A DNA stretch of 64,000 nt from Paenibacillus xylanilyticus (GCF_013359935.1 NZ_JABMCB010000202.1:1-64000); one strand, 5' to 3'; counted from the first letter of the stretch, positions 1-8,716 are shown. The notes: generated by a model from the sequence alone, not told the origin. Program-made: numbers and translations.

Positions 1-56
1 GCCTCCAATTTCAATTCCAAGGAGTACCGCCGGAAAGTTTGTCCTTTTTTAGCCAT
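1..56 (-). CDS. N-terminal end of a probable IS3-family OrfA transposase (cut by window edge)
   Basis: An open frame starts at an ATG on the minus strand at position 56 and runs off the window. The visible N terminus reads MAKKGQTFRRYSLELKLE. The basic start followed by a 'Y-S-x-E-x-K-L-E' stretch is typical of the helix-turn-helix OrfA proteins of IS3-family elements. A purine-rich ribosome binding site (AAGGGGA) lies at 64-70. Only 18 codons are visible, so the family call rests on this short stretch and on the matching end-like sequence upstream. Confidence 0.5.
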   Translation of the reverse strand, partial: MAKKGQTFRRYSLELKLE

Positions 57-127
57 AAAAAAATCCCCTTCGTTTGGCAAGATTAAGTCCATCTTAACAG
101 ATGTCTTTTTTCTCTTGTCTACTAAAA
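57..127 (-). mobile_element. Probable left end of an IS3-like insertion sequence
   Basis: Read on the minus strand, the sequence from about 126 to 103 begins TAGTAGACAAGAGAAAAAAG and leads within 70 bases to the transposase start at 56. IS3-family ends commonly begin with TG or TAG followed by an A-rich terminal repeat like this. The other end lies outside the window, so the exact boundary and the target duplication cannot be seen. Confidence 0.35.
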
Positions 128-220
128 GGGGATAATACCAATATAGCGGCTTTTTTTCGTTTTAGGTATCACGTTCATATCTCAATTCAAAGAAAACTCT
201 GAACTGGAACTTGGCGCAAT

Positions 221-249
221 GCATATCGATAGCAATAATCGTCATAATA
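221..249 (+). promoter_or_regulatory. Sigma-G type promoter of the ger operon
   Basis: GCATA at 221-225 and CATAATA at 243-249 are separated by 17 bases. This fits the known B. subtilis forespore sigma-G consensus (-35 gHATR, 17-18 bp, -10 CATWHTA). The predicted transcript starts near 256, just upstream of the receptor A-subunit start at 284. Germinant receptor operons are classic sigma-G targets. Confidence 0.6.
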
Positions 250-283
250 AGGAAATGCTGCTGGAAGAAGGGAGGTATACGTA

Positions 284-1777
284 GTGGATGAACAATCTGC
301 CACGAATACGAAAGAGGAAAACATCACCAAAAGCCTGAACGAATCCATTCGCAGAATTGAAGAAATCTTTACGGATACTCCCGATCTGATCATTCGAAGG
401 TTATGCATCAAACAAACCGGAGAACAAGCTGCCATCGTCTATATGGAAGAATTGACAGACAAAACGTCGCTTAATCATGATGTTCTATCCCCGCTTCAGC
501 TTGAAGTGGGGAACCCAGCCGAAGATTTCATTACTACGGTGGGTTATGTTAAACCGTACTCCCAGTGGGATGAACTCAAACTTTCCATTATACTCGGATA
601 CAGCGTGTTGTTTATTGAGGGTCGCAGTACTGCCTATGCATTGGATACAAAAGGATTGCCGCAACGCGCTATTGAGGATCCTCAGCAGGAGCCCTCACTG
701 AAAGGGGCACATCAAGGTTTTATAGAGACCGGTTCTCAGAATATAGCCATGATCCGCCGTTATATTGCGGACAAAGAGTTAAAGGTGAAGAGATATATTG
801 TTGGAAAACGAGGACAAACGGCAGTCTCTTTACTTTATTTGGAAGATGTGACCAAGCCGGACATTATTAAAGTGCTTGAAGAACGAATTCAATCCATTGA
901 TGTGGATGCTATTATTAACACCGGAGAATTGGCAGAATTTATTGAGGACCAACCGCTTGCCTTGCTTCCCCAGATCATTACGACAGAGAGGCCGGATACA
1001 GCCGCTTCTCAAATACTGCAGGGGCGTTGTGTCGTTGTAGTCGATGGTTCTCCAAGCGTTTTGGTTGCACCGGCTACATTCATGTCTTTTTTTCAAACGG
1101 TTGATGATTACAGTTCGAGATGGTCCATTTCGTCGTTTCTTAGAATATTGCGCATCTTTGCTTTTTTTATCGCTATTTTTTTACCTGGTTTTTTTATATC
1201 CGTGATTTCGTTTCATTTTGAGATTATACCATTGAAGCTGCTATTAACGCTTGGTGAGTCACGTGGACAAGTTCCGTTTCCGCCATTTGTTGAGGCAATC
1301 ATTATGGAAATCACACTTGAAATGCTAAGGGAAGCGGGAGTTCGTCTTCCCGCTCCAGTAGGACAAACGGTAGGAATCGTTGGCGGTATTGTCATTGGAC
1401 AGGCAGTTGTGCAGGCTGGATTAATCAGTAATGTAATGGTTATCGTGGTGACCTTTACAGCGATCTCCTCTTTTATTATTCCCAATCAAGACATGATGGC
1501 AGCTGTACGGATCATGCGATTCATGATGATGATTCTCGCTACCTGGTTCGGGTTCGTCGGACTAGTCGTGGGCATGATGAGTTTCATCGGCCGATTAATA
1601 ACATTAAACTCACTCGATACATCCTATAGCACGCCTATTGCTCCATTTAGGGCCATGGATTGGAAGGACACCTTACTGCGGGTACCGTTGTGGATGATGA
1701 ACAATCGCCCCGTAAGCACGAAATCACGCCAGTCAAAAAGACAAGGGAAAAGCAGAGGATGGAAGGAGAATAAATAG
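284..1777 (+). CDS. Spore germination receptor A subunit (GerA/GerKA family)
   Basis: This 497-residue protein is the A subunit of a germinant receptor in the spore inner membrane. It has a long hydrophilic N-terminal half (about residues 1-280) with the family-typical 'R-Y-I-V-G-K-R-G' stretch. A cluster of hydrophobic segments follows (about 285-450), with 'P-P-F-V-E-A' and 'R-E-A-G-V-R-L-P' motifs between them, and then a basic tail. The start is a GTG with GGGAGG eight bases upstream. It is followed after two bases by the B-subunit gene and then the C-subunit gene, the usual ger order, behind a sigma-G promoter. Which germinant it senses cannot be told from sequence. Confidence 0.93.
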   Translation: MDEQSATNTKEENITKSLNESIRRIEEIFTDTPDLIIRRLCIKQTGEQAAIVYMEELTDKTSLNHDVLSPLQLEVGNPAEDFITTVGYVKPYSQWDELKLSIILGYSVLFIEGRSTAYALDTKGLPQRAIEDPQQEPSLKGAHQGFIETGSQNIAMIRRYIADKELKVKRYIVGKRGQTAVSLLYLEDVTKPDIIKVLEERIQSIDVDAIINTGELAEFIEDQPLALLPQIITTERPDTAASQILQGRCVVVVDGSPSVLVAPATFMSFFQTVDDYSSRWSISSFLRILRIFAFFIAIFLPGFFISVISFHFEIIPLKLLLTLGESRGQVPFPPFVEAIIMEITLEMLREAGVRLPAPVGQTVGIVGGIVIGQAVVQAGLISNVMVIVVTFTAISSFIIPNQDMMAAVRIMRFMMMILATWFGFVGLVVGMMSFIGRLITLNSLDTSYSTPIAPFRAMDWKDTLLRVPLWMMNNRPVSTKSRQSKRQGKSRGWKENK

Positions 1778-1779
1778 AG

Positions 1780-2874
1780 ATGAAGTCATTACGGCCGGTA
1801 ACTATGCTTCAATTCATTCTTATTATTTCTACTTTCCAAATCAGTGTTGCTTTTTTGTCTATACCAAGAGAGCTTGCAAGGCATGCAGGGACAGATGGCT
1901 GGATGGTGATTTTTTTGGGCTGGGGTCTGGCAGCATTAGCCTCCATTGCGATCGTTAAGTTAATGAAATATAATCCAAACAGTACAATACTCGAATTAAT
2001 TCAGCGTTATATCGGCGTGTGGGCAGCAAAAGTAGCTTCTTTTATATTTATGGCCTATTATTTGCTTCTGGCATATGACGGTTATATGATTGCTTCACTT
2101 GTCATTAAATTATGGTTATTGCCGAGTACGTATATCTATGTTCTAGTCCTGCTGCTGCTCATCCCGACATTTCAGATTGCGCAGCATGGCTTTCAGGCGA
2201 TCGGACGGTACAGCGAAATTGTCACGATGCTCTCCTTATGGATTCCGTTCATTTATGTGTCGACGCTGAGTCGTGCACATTGGCTCTATTTACTGCCCCT
2301 CTTTAAAGAAGGATGGTTTCCTGTTCTTTCCTCCATAAAATTTATGATCTATCCGATGCTCGGCATCGGTCTGGTTTTGTTTCTCTACCCTCATCTCGTT
2401 AACAAAGAAAAAGCACTACCTGCCATGATCATCTCCAACACGCTCACTTGTATCGTTTACTTGGGGATTACCCTGATTTGTTACGTTTATTTTAGCCCTG
2501 ATGAGATCGGGGTGTATAACGATCCAGTAATTAGCATAATGAAGTCCATTGAATTTCAGTTTATTGAGCGGGTGGAGGTAGTGTTCATTGCATTTTATCT
2601 GTTTGTATTCTCATGCATATGGATTCCCTCCATGTATCTTGTATCGAGATGCTCAGCGTCGCTGGTGGGAATAGGGCAGGAAAGATACCACCTTGCCGTG
2701 TGGTGTATTGTTATTGAAATTAGCTTTTTCCTCTATCGGCCTAGCTTTATTGAATCTGCCACAATAAATTACACACTTAATTTTATTGGATTTATCATGG
2801 AATTTGCTCTGCCTGCATGTGTTCTTCTGTATGTAGCGATCCGCAAAAAGAGGGGAAGGGGGAAACACACATGA
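1780..2874 (+). CDS. Spore germination receptor B subunit (GerB family permease)
   Basis: A 364-residue integral membrane protein with about ten hydrophobic segments, belonging to the amino-acid permease-like GerB group. It is predicted to bind the germinant together with the A and C subunits in the spore inner membrane. The gene starts two bases after the A-subunit stop codon and its stop overlaps the next start in an ATGA arrangement, so the three are translationally coupled. The length is normal for the family. Confidence 0.93.
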   Translation: MKSLRPVTMLQFILIISTFQISVAFLSIPRELARHAGTDGWMVIFLGWGLAALASIAIVKLMKYNPNSTILELIQRYIGVWAAKVASFIFMAYYLLLAYDGYMIASLVIKLWLLPSTYIYVLVLLLLIPTFQIAQHGFQAIGRYSEIVTMLSLWIPFIYVSTLSRAHWLYLLPLFKEGWFPVLSSIKFMIYPMLGIGLVLFLYPHLVNKEKALPAMIISNTLTCIVYLGITLICYVYFSPDEIGVYNDPVISIMKSIEFQFIERVEVVFIAFYLFVFSCIWIPSMYLVSRCSASLVGIGQERYHLAVWCIVIEISFFLYRPSFIESATINYTLNFIGFIMEFALPACVLLYVAIRKKRGRGKHT

Positions 2875-3998
2875 GATGGTTCGGAAAATTCATTATCTTG
2901 AGTGTGTCCTGTATAGTATTGGCTGCGCTCGCAGGTTGCGCCAATGACAAAACCAATTTAGAAGATGCAACGGTTCCCCTTGCTCTTGGATTAGATGTCA
3001 AAGATAAAAAGCTACATTATTACATTTCAGCCCCCGTATTCAGTAAAGATATTCAGAAGAAAACCCGCGAAGGGGGAGGAATAGCAGAAGGTTTAAGACA
3101 GTCGAGAAATCAGCAGGATGCCCAATTTCCGGGTTCGCTTGCGGGACGTAATTTTCAAGTCATTATTGTAGGGAAACAATTGCTTCAATATAAGGATTGG
3201 TTTAAAGTTCTTGATGTCACGTTCCGCGATCCTCGCAATACGATTACCGATCGCATCGTTGCTTTTGATGGTCCTATTGAGGATATTTTTCAATTGCAAC
3301 CGAAAGATCAACCGTCGTTACCTTTATTCATAAGAGCGATAGTCGATTCAGGAAGTAATAGTTCAGCCACTGTAAAAACAACCGCGCAGGAGCTACATAG
3401 ACAATTGTATGACCGAGCGATGACACCTTCCATCTCGGAAATCAAGATCGAAAATAACAAGATCATGTTAAAAGGAACAACTCTTTTATCCCATAAAGGG
3501 CAGTACAGCACTTCTCTGACCTATCAGGAAACGTCCCTTCTTCACATTTTGAAAAATGAAGCTGAGCCAGGAGTCAGCCTCACTTTTGCTATCGACGATT
3601 TACAACAGTCCATGCCCTTTAACATCGACAAAGTGAGTTTTTCATTAGGCGACATATCCGTAAAAATTAAATCGTCTCATGAAAATGGCAGATTTCAATT
3701 CAAAATTAAAGTAAATTCGATTATCAGTATAACTGAGAAGTTCCTTGAATTTGAACTGTTGCAAAATTCCGAGGAAATGGCAAATAAACTGGGCAAGGAA
3801 ATGAAAAAGAACTTGGAGACGCTCATCAAAAAGTGCCAGGATTATAATATTGATCCTGTCGGGTTTGGGTTATATGCCAGGGCTTATCATTACCCCTTAT
3901 ACAAAGAAGCACAGGCTGATTGGGGTGAAGAACTATCCCGAGCCCAGTTTGATGTGGATGTGGATCTTCGAATCGGCGCCACTGGAGCCGTTGAGTAA
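2871..3998 (+). CDS. Spore germination receptor C subunit (GerC family lipoprotein)
   Basis: The 375-residue product has a lipoprotein signal peptide with lipobox LAGC and lipidated Cys at residue 23. A typical GerC ectodomain follows, with the early 'G-L-D' strand and a C-terminal 'Y-x-Y-P-L-Y' stretch. It is the lipid-anchored third part of the germinant receptor. I chose the ATG at 2871 because it overlaps the B-subunit stop by four bases, has GAAGGGGGAAA upstream, and gives a clean signal peptide. A longer frame from 2817 would lie inside the B gene. Confidence 0.92.
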   Translation: MRWFGKFIILSVSCIVLAALAGCANDKTNLEDATVPLALGLDVKDKKLHYYISAPVFSKDIQKKTREGGGIAEGLRQSRNQQDAQFPGSLAGRNFQVIIVGKQLLQYKDWFKVLDVTFRDPRNTITDRIVAFDGPIEDIFQLQPKDQPSLPLFIRAIVDSGSNSSATVKTTAQELHRQLYDRAMTPSISEIKIENNKIMLKGTTLLSHKGQYSTSLTYQETSLLHILKNEAEPGVSLTFAIDDLQQSMPFNIDKVSFSLGDISVKIKSSHENGRFQFKIKVNSIISITEKFLEFELLQNSEEMANKLGKEMKKNLETLIKKCQDYNIDPVGFGLYARAYHYPLYKEAQADWGEELSRAQFDVDVDLRIGATGAVE

Positions 3999-4020
3999 TC
4001 CGACAATGACTTGCTCTGTT

Positions 4021-4060
4021 ATGAAAGTCATTCTATGATTTTCATCCTTATAATTTTGTT
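4021..4060 (+). terminator. Possible terminator of the ger operon
   Basis: An 11-bp hairpin with a 3-base loop (4021-4031 pairing with 4035-4045, one G-U pair) lies just after the GerC stop. It is followed by the T-rich CCTTATAATTTTG. The T tract is weak. Confidence 0.4.
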
Positions 4061-4264
4061 ATTGAGACTAAATTAACGGTCTTTGACTTTGACGATAGTA
4101 ACTACGGTTAGTTTTCGCTAGACATAGCAATTGCAGCAACTCATCCGTCTTACAGAGAATCAACCAGACGCAATCAACAACGCAGTCAAACTCATCTGAA
4201 AAAAATTTTCCTTTTGAGGGATGCGATTTTCAAATTTAAAAATTATTATCATCAATTGTGCAAG

Positions 4265-4298
4265 TTAAATTAAACATAATTAATATTATGTAAACTAA
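4265..4298. repeat. 34-bp intergenic repeat, copy 1
   Basis: This copy holds an imperfect palindrome, AACATAA-N6-TTATGTA, followed by AACTAA. Similar 32-34 bp sequences occur at 11521-11554 and 62302-62333. It sits between the converging gerC and amidase genes, in a 470-base stretch (3999-4470) where I see no gene. The rest of that stretch is AT-rich, with only the hairpin at 4021. Confidence 0.5.
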
Positions 4299-4470
4299 CA
4301 GGTAGTTAAAGCTAACTATCTCCAAATAGTGTTTAACAATCACATCATAAAAAAACGAGTATGCATAACGTGCTTTCTTGATTTCCTATAAATAGTTCCA
4401 TATCCAAACTCCGATACCTAGTGATTTACTCAAGCGGTAACGGAGTTGGATCGCTATCCTGTTCCTTACT

Positions 4471-5967
4471 TTAAGCAGGGAAAAGCGGATTCCCGTTCAT
4501 GCCAATCCAGAGTCCGGATGTTTCCAACTGACCAGCCAGATGAAGCAGCCAGTCTTCACGCCCTTTGGTTGCCATAATCTGCACTCCCATTGGCAAGCCA
4601 TCAGGCGTGAGGTGTAAGGGAACACTCATCGCTGGCTGACCTGTCAGATTGGCGAGTTGGGTGAATGGGGTATAGGTGAGACTTGGCTCAAACATCTCAT
4701 AGATCAATTGCTGCTGATGCAGCTTGTCCAATTCGCTAATCTGCATCAGATGTTGAATTTGCTCTTCATGAGGTGTTAATTCTCCAACTTTAGGTGCTGG
4801 AAAAGCATTAACGGGTGTTACATAAAAATCATACCGTTCAAATAGCGCTGACATTTGCGCAGCAGCCACGTCCCATTCAGCAAGACTATGAACGAATTCT
4901 GCGGCCGATACCTTTTTGCCCGCTTCAGCCAGTACCCAGGATTCAATCTCCATATCGCCCGAGGTCAAGGGTCTGCCCATAGCATGTTCCATGGAAGAGA
5001 TCATTGCCGCCATTTCACCGCTATTCATCATATAGTAGTTCTCCATCAATCGAACGCCGTTGACCGGACTCAGTTTTTCCTCAACGTGATGACCTTGTTC
5101 TTCCAACCAGCGGACGAGTTTGAATACGACTTCCTTGGCATCATCACTTACCGGGGTGCCTACTGGTGAATCCGTGGTATATGCAATCTTCAGTTTGCGT
5201 TGATGAGGATAGTTCATATCGGCCAAATAACTGCCCGGAAAGAGAGGAGCATGAAACGCAGCCTCAGGCTGAATCACCTGGAGCGTATCCAGCAGTGCTG
5301 CACTGTCTCGCACGGTACGGGATAGCGCAAAATCGATGGATGCACCTTGCCATTGGCGACCAACTCCTGGTCCTACAGGTGTCCGTCCACGAGTGGGTTT
5401 GAGTCCGAATAGCCCGCTGAAGGAGGCAGGAATCCGGATCGACCCACCACCATCACTGGCTCCGGCCAGCGGGACAATTCCCGAAGCAACAGCTGCTGCG
5501 GCACCGCCGCTTGAACCTCCAGGAGAGTGGTTTGTGTTCCATGGATTGCGACTCGGCCCGTGAAGACGTGGCTCGGTAATATTTTTCAGGCCAAATTCCG
5601 GTGTATTCGTATGTCCAATAATTACAAAGCCGGCATCACGGAGACGGGTTACAAAATTTGAATTGCGTAATGCCCGATGATCCTTCAGCAGACGAGAACC
5701 TGAAGTCAGAATCTCACCCTCCAGCGATTGGGAAATGTCCTTAAGGAGCAATGGCACGCCAGCAAAAGGCTGTTCGCCCGGGCGGACGTAGCCCGCTTCC
5801 GTACGAGCGCGTGTTTCATATGTACGAATGACCGCATTAAGCTGCGGATTAACTTCTTCCAAACGTGCGTAAGCCGCTTCCAACAATTCAACCGGGGAAA
5901 CTTCCCGTGCTCGAATCAGTTCAGCCAAACCAATGGCATCGTAGGAAGTATATGAAAATGAAGACAT
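4471..5967 (-). CDS. Amidase signature (AS) family amidase
   Basis: The 498-residue protein carries the full Lys/cis-Ser/Ser triad of the amidase signature family: Lys76 in LLLKD, Ser152 in the GGSSGG loop, and Ser176 in SDGGGSIRIP. The 24-residue spacing between the two serines is normal. Such enzymes hydrolyse small or aromatic amides, and the substrate is not evident. It is not the GatA subunit of the tRNA amidotransferase by context, since no gatB or gatC is near. It is a single gene, convergent with the ger operon, with GGAGAGGAAC upstream of its ATG. Confidence 0.88.
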   Translation of the reverse strand: MSSFSYTSYDAIGLAELIRAREVSPVELLEAAYARLEEVNPQLNAVIRTYETRARTEAGYVRPGEQPFAGVPLLLKDISQSLEGEILTSGSRLLKDHRALRNSNFVTRLRDAGFVIIGHTNTPEFGLKNITEPRLHGPSRNPWNTNHSPGGSSGGAAAAVASGIVPLAGASDGGGSIRIPASFSGLFGLKPTRGRTPVGPGVGRQWQGASIDFALSRTVRDSAALLDTLQVIQPEAAFHAPLFPGSYLADMNYPHQRKLKIAYTTDSPVGTPVSDDAKEVVFKLVRWLEEQGHHVEEKLSPVNGVRLMENYYMMNSGEMAAMISSMEHAMGRPLTSGDMEIESWVLAEAGKKVSAAEFVHSLAEWDVAAAQMSALFERYDFYVTPVNAFPAPKVGELTPHEEQIQHLMQISELDKLHQQQLIYEMFEPSLTYTPFTQLANLTGQPAMSVPLHLTPDGLPMGVQIMATKGREDWLLHLAGQLETSGLWIGMNGNPLFPA

Positions 5968-6039
5968 GATGATCGTTCCTCTCCAAATATATTAATGACT
6001 ACAACATTCACTCCATATGTCATCGTACCACTGGAATTG

Positions 6040-6089
6040 TTAAAAGACAAAAGGCACTGCACATCTATGGAGATGCGTCAGTGCCTTTT
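6040..6089 (-). terminator. Terminator of the EamA transporter gene
   Basis: A strong hairpin pairs 6049-6059 with 6079-6089 (AAAAGGCACTG with CAGTGCCTTTT), with extra inner pairing. On the minus strand it is followed by TTTTGTCTTTT. It lies 22 bases past the stop of the gene ending at 6111. The A/T flanks would let it work in both directions. Confidence 0.8.
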
Positions 6090-6110
6090 CATTTATCTAT
6101 ATCATTTTAA

Positions 6111-7091
6111 TTAGTCTGTCCGAAGCTTTGGAGCTGCGTCTGCAGCTGTGGAGGATCGTTCCTGCTGTTTGGATATGGCGAACAGGGCAACCCAGATCAA
6201 AATGAATCCAAGTAATTGTTCCCAAGTGATAAGCGTCCGGAAAGCAATCCAGTTTACAAGCACACCCGCCATCGGGAAGCTAAGCTCCGCGAGTGTGGCC
6301 ACCGAGGCTTTGGTGGATGAGAGACCTTTATAATACAACAGCAAACTCAGTAATCCAGGCAATAGGGCCTGACCCAAAATGTTAAGCGCAACAGCCGCTT
6401 GTTCGCCTGTGCCCGAAGGTAATGTCCATGCAGCACCTTCGTTCCAGGTCATAAAGATCAACAGCGGGAGAGCTACGACGAAGCGAAGGGAGGTGACCGT
6501 TTCATAACGGGTTTGCCCCAGCATCAGTCGTCCCATTACGGTAGAGCCACCCCATAAGGCCGCTGCCCCAAGGGACAACAGGCTGCCTGCGTGAATCCAG
6601 TTGTTCCAGTTTCCAAGCGGAAGCGTGAATCCGAACGTAAGCAGATAAGTTCCTATAAGAGCAACAATGAATAACCAGCCGAAACGGCGCGGTAATGTTT
6701 CCTTCAGCAGTATCTTGGCCAAAACAATCGCGAAGATAGGCTGCATCTTTTGCAGTAACAGTACCGTGTTCGGATCATTGTGTGTAAGTGCCAGCGTGAA
6801 TAAAACCGTTGCCAGTGCTGAGCCACCCCATGAAATAAAGATGACGGCAATCCAGTGGCGGGCTCGAAGATTTTTCAGATCGGCGCGGAATTTCCAGAGG
6901 ACCGGAATAGCGATTAGACTCACAATGATATGTTCCACCAGTACAATTTGGGTAGAGGTCATCGTTTGTAATAAAATAATGCGGAACAACGGATCCACAC
7001 CCCAAAGGGCTGCACCGAGAACAACGAGCCAAAATCCGGTGTTGCTTCGTTCCTTACGATAAACAGTTGATGCATGTTGGGTTTTTTCCAT
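6111..7091 (-). CDS. EamA/DMT-family transporter under FMN riboswitch control (putative riboflavin transporter)
   Basis: A 326-residue membrane protein with about ten hydrophobic segments forming two EamA halves, typical of the drug/metabolite transporter superfamily. The start is the ATG at 7091 with GAAGGAG before it. A longer frame to 7199 would run through the riboswitch terminator and is unlikely. Upstream are an FMN riboswitch (7240-7383) and an intrinsic terminator (7142-7180), so expression should fall when FMN is plentiful. EamA proteins of the RibN type are known riboflavin importers under the same riboswitch, so riboflavin or a flavin precursor is the likely cargo. The cargo is inferred from regulation and not shown by residues. 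Confidence 0.85.
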   Translation of the reverse strand: MEKTQHASTVYRKERSNTGFWLVVLGAALWGVDPLFRIILLQTMTSTQIVLVEHIIVSLIAIPVLWKFRADLKNLRARHWIAVIFISWGGSALATVLFTLALTHNDPNTVLLLQKMQPIFAIVLAKILLKETLPRRFGWLFIVALIGTYLLTFGFTLPLGNWNNWIHAGSLLSLGAAALWGGSTVMGRLMLGQTRYETVTSLRFVVALPLLIFMTWNEGAAWTLPSGTGEQAAVALNILGQALLPGLLSLLLYYKGLSSTKASVATLAELSFPMAGVLVNWIAFRTLITWEQLLGFILIWVALFAISKQQERSSTAADAAPKLRTD

Positions 7092-7141
7092 ATTCAGGAC
7101 TCCTTCGTCAGAACACGGAATCTTCAGTTGGCAAAATCGAC

Positions 7142-7180
7142 AAAAGCCCCCGTTTTGGCATACACCAAATAAACGGGGGC
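7142..7180 (-). terminator. Riboswitch expression-platform terminator
   Basis: The minus strand shows a GC-rich hairpin (GCCCCCGTTT pairing with AAACGGGGGC, 7146-7180) followed by TTTTG. It lies between the FMN aptamer and the ribosome binding site of the EamA gene. This placement is that of a transcription-attenuating terminator formed when FMN is bound. Confidence 0.85.
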
Positions 7181-7239
7181 TCATCCATGGACATATCATC
7201 AGGAAAGAAACCTTCCCCTGAAGGGATATGTCATGTGTT

Positions 7240-7383
7240 GATCTTCTCTCATCCGGACTGTACCGTCGGCCTTGGAGTCACACCAAGTCAGTCGCCGTCG
7301 TCCATAGCAGTCAACAGCGAGTCGCGGGCTGGTTCCGAAGAACATCACCGCCGGTTGGGAATTGCACCCTACCCCGAAGATCC
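7240..7383 (-). ncRNA. FMN riboswitch (RFN element)
   Basis: Read on the minus strand, this 144-base stretch has the conserved RFN blocks in order: a 5' segment ATCTTCGGGGTAGGGTG, then AATTCCC-ACCGGCGGT, then AGCCCGCGA, then GGCCGACGGT, and the 3' AGTCCGGATGAGAGAAGAT that pairs back to the 5' end to close P1. This is the FMN aptamer that usually controls riboflavin synthesis or uptake genes. It is followed by an intrinsic terminator and then the EamA transporter gene. Confidence 0.95.
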
Positions 7384-7466
7384 TATTCAATTTATAGTGT
7401 GTGTACAAGTTGTAACATTAATAAGTTCATCTTATTCCTGTAAGCGCTAGCAGTTCAAGTGTTTTT

Positions 7467-7964
7467 TTAGAAGACGATATTCCAGCTTCCTTGCTGCCTG
7501 CGGAGCAGTACGATCTGTCCCGCATGATATGCATCGTGTAAAACCCAGCGGGCGAGTTCATGTCCCAGCTTTTCCTCTGTATTCATATAAGGAGCTTCGA
7601 GATCGGATTGCTGTAGAGAGGCTATCTGTGCTCGAAGCTCGGCAGATACGCTATGCGTATCTTGTATGACTTGGTTCCAGCCATCGGTATTTAAGGGATC
7701 CCCTGAATCCCCAAAAGTGGAGACGTTGTCGTCAGCTGCGGGCTGAGAAGGTGTAGTTCCCTGAATCCGATACAACAAGCGGTTATTGTAATAATACATA
7801 TGGTTAACCAACTGCCAGATGCTTAGTCCACCGGAAGGAGGAATCCAGGCAGCCTGCTCGGCTGTGAGTCCTTCCAGCGCCTTAGCCAACGGTACAATCC
7901 AATTACATTGATCCCATGTGTCATCTTTTTGAATCAGCAATAGATCTGTTGCCATGGTATTCAT
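7467..7964 (-). CDS. DinB/YfiT-family putative metal-dependent protein
   Basis: A 165-residue protein of the DinB four-helix fold. The three family metal-ligand histidines are visible: His55 in LVNHM, and His143 and His147 in HDAYHAGQ. Members include damage-inducible proteins and thiol-dependent transferases such as bacillithiol S-transferases, and which one this is cannot be read. It is transcribed away from the CGNR regulator at 8096, sharing a 131-base region with several GTTACA/TGTAAC sites. AGGGAGGAATATGAATG gives a good start. Confidence 0.8.
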   Translation of the reverse strand: MNTMATDLLLIQKDDTWDQCNWIVPLAKALEGLTAEQAAWIPPSGGLSIWQLVNHMYYYNNRLLYRIQGTTPSQPAADDNVSTFGDSGDPLNTDGWNQVIQDTHSVSAELRAQIASLQQSDLEAPYMNTEEKLGHELARWVLHDAYHAGQIVLLRRQQGSWNIVF

Positions 7965-8013
7965 TCATATTCCTCCCTGAATTCGTGGTAACTAGCTAAA
8001 GTACTTAAATGTC

Positions 8014-8078
8014 GTTACAATTAATGTAACATAAAATAAGTTGAATGTAACCACCAATTATTGATTAAGATCGTTACA
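8014..8078. promoter_or_regulatory. Cluster of GTTACA/TGTAAC half-sites in a divergent promoter region
   Basis: Four copies of the same hexamer occur: GTTACA at 8014-8019, TGTAAC at 8025-8030, TGTAAC at 8046-8051 and GTTACA at 8073-8078. The first two form an inverted repeat with a 5-base spacer, and the third repeats the second after exactly 21 bases. The cluster lies between the divergent DinB-like and CGNR genes, as expected for an operator of the neighbouring regulator. The regulator that binds is inferred. Confidence 0.4.
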
Positions 8079-8095
8079 TCTTCGCGGAGGTACTA

Positions 8096-8653
8096 ATGGA
8101 CAGACTTTGGACAGACTTTGTAAACAGTGATTATCACGACTGGCGTGGCGGAGATCGATCGGAAGATAGATTGGCCAAGCCCGAATGGCAGCAATGGTTT
8201 CTAGAACAGTGGCGCTTGCAGGCATCGATACCTGCTTCTATTGAAGATGAGACATCCATGAGAAAGTTCAGAAATGAATTACAGGCTGTGGCAACCCGTC
8301 TCTCTGAAGGAGCATCATTAACGGATGAGGAACGGGAGTGGTTGAACGCTATTATGGAGAAAGGACGTGGACATCGAAAGCTCAGCGTTGACGAACAGCA
8401 GTTGAGAGTGGAGTGGATTCCTGTGGGAGCTCATTGGCAGCAGGTGATGGCAGAGGTCGCCGCTGATTTTGCCATAACACTCACACAAGGTGAAGGAGCG
8501 AGGATTCGAATCTGTGAAAATGCAGACTGCCGCTGGGTCTTCTACGATGATACCCGGAGCCGCACGCAGAAATACTGTGATGACAAGATGTGTGGCAATC
8601 TAATGAAGGTTAGAAGATTTCGCGCCAAACGAAAAGGGGAGCAACAGAAGTAA
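8096..8653 (+). CDS. CGNR zinc-finger (ABATE-domain) putative transcriptional regulator
   Basis: A 185-residue protein with an N-terminal ABATE-like helical domain (about 1-130) and a C-terminal zinc finger with Cys140, Cys145, Cys161 and Cys166. The last Cys sits in CGNLMK, where most relatives have CGNR, so the motif is slightly divergent. A basic tail (VRRFRAKRK) fits DNA binding. The family is thought to act as regulators of stress or antibiotic-related genes. Its divergent partner is a DinB-like gene. GGAGGT lies seven bases before the ATG. Confidence 0.8.
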   Translation: MDRLWTDFVNSDYHDWRGGDRSEDRLAKPEWQQWFLEQWRLQASIPASIEDETSMRKFRNELQAVATRLSEGASLTDEEREWLNAIMEKGRGHRKLSVDEQQLRVEWIPVGAHWQQVMAEVAADFAITLTQGEGARIRICENADCRWVFYDDTRSRTQKYCDDKMCGNLMKVRRFRAKRKGEQQK

Positions 8654-8716
8654 CGAACGAAGAAAAGATAGACAGGGGCAAGCTTAAATCTTAAAGCCAC
8701 AACATTTAGAAAGATA

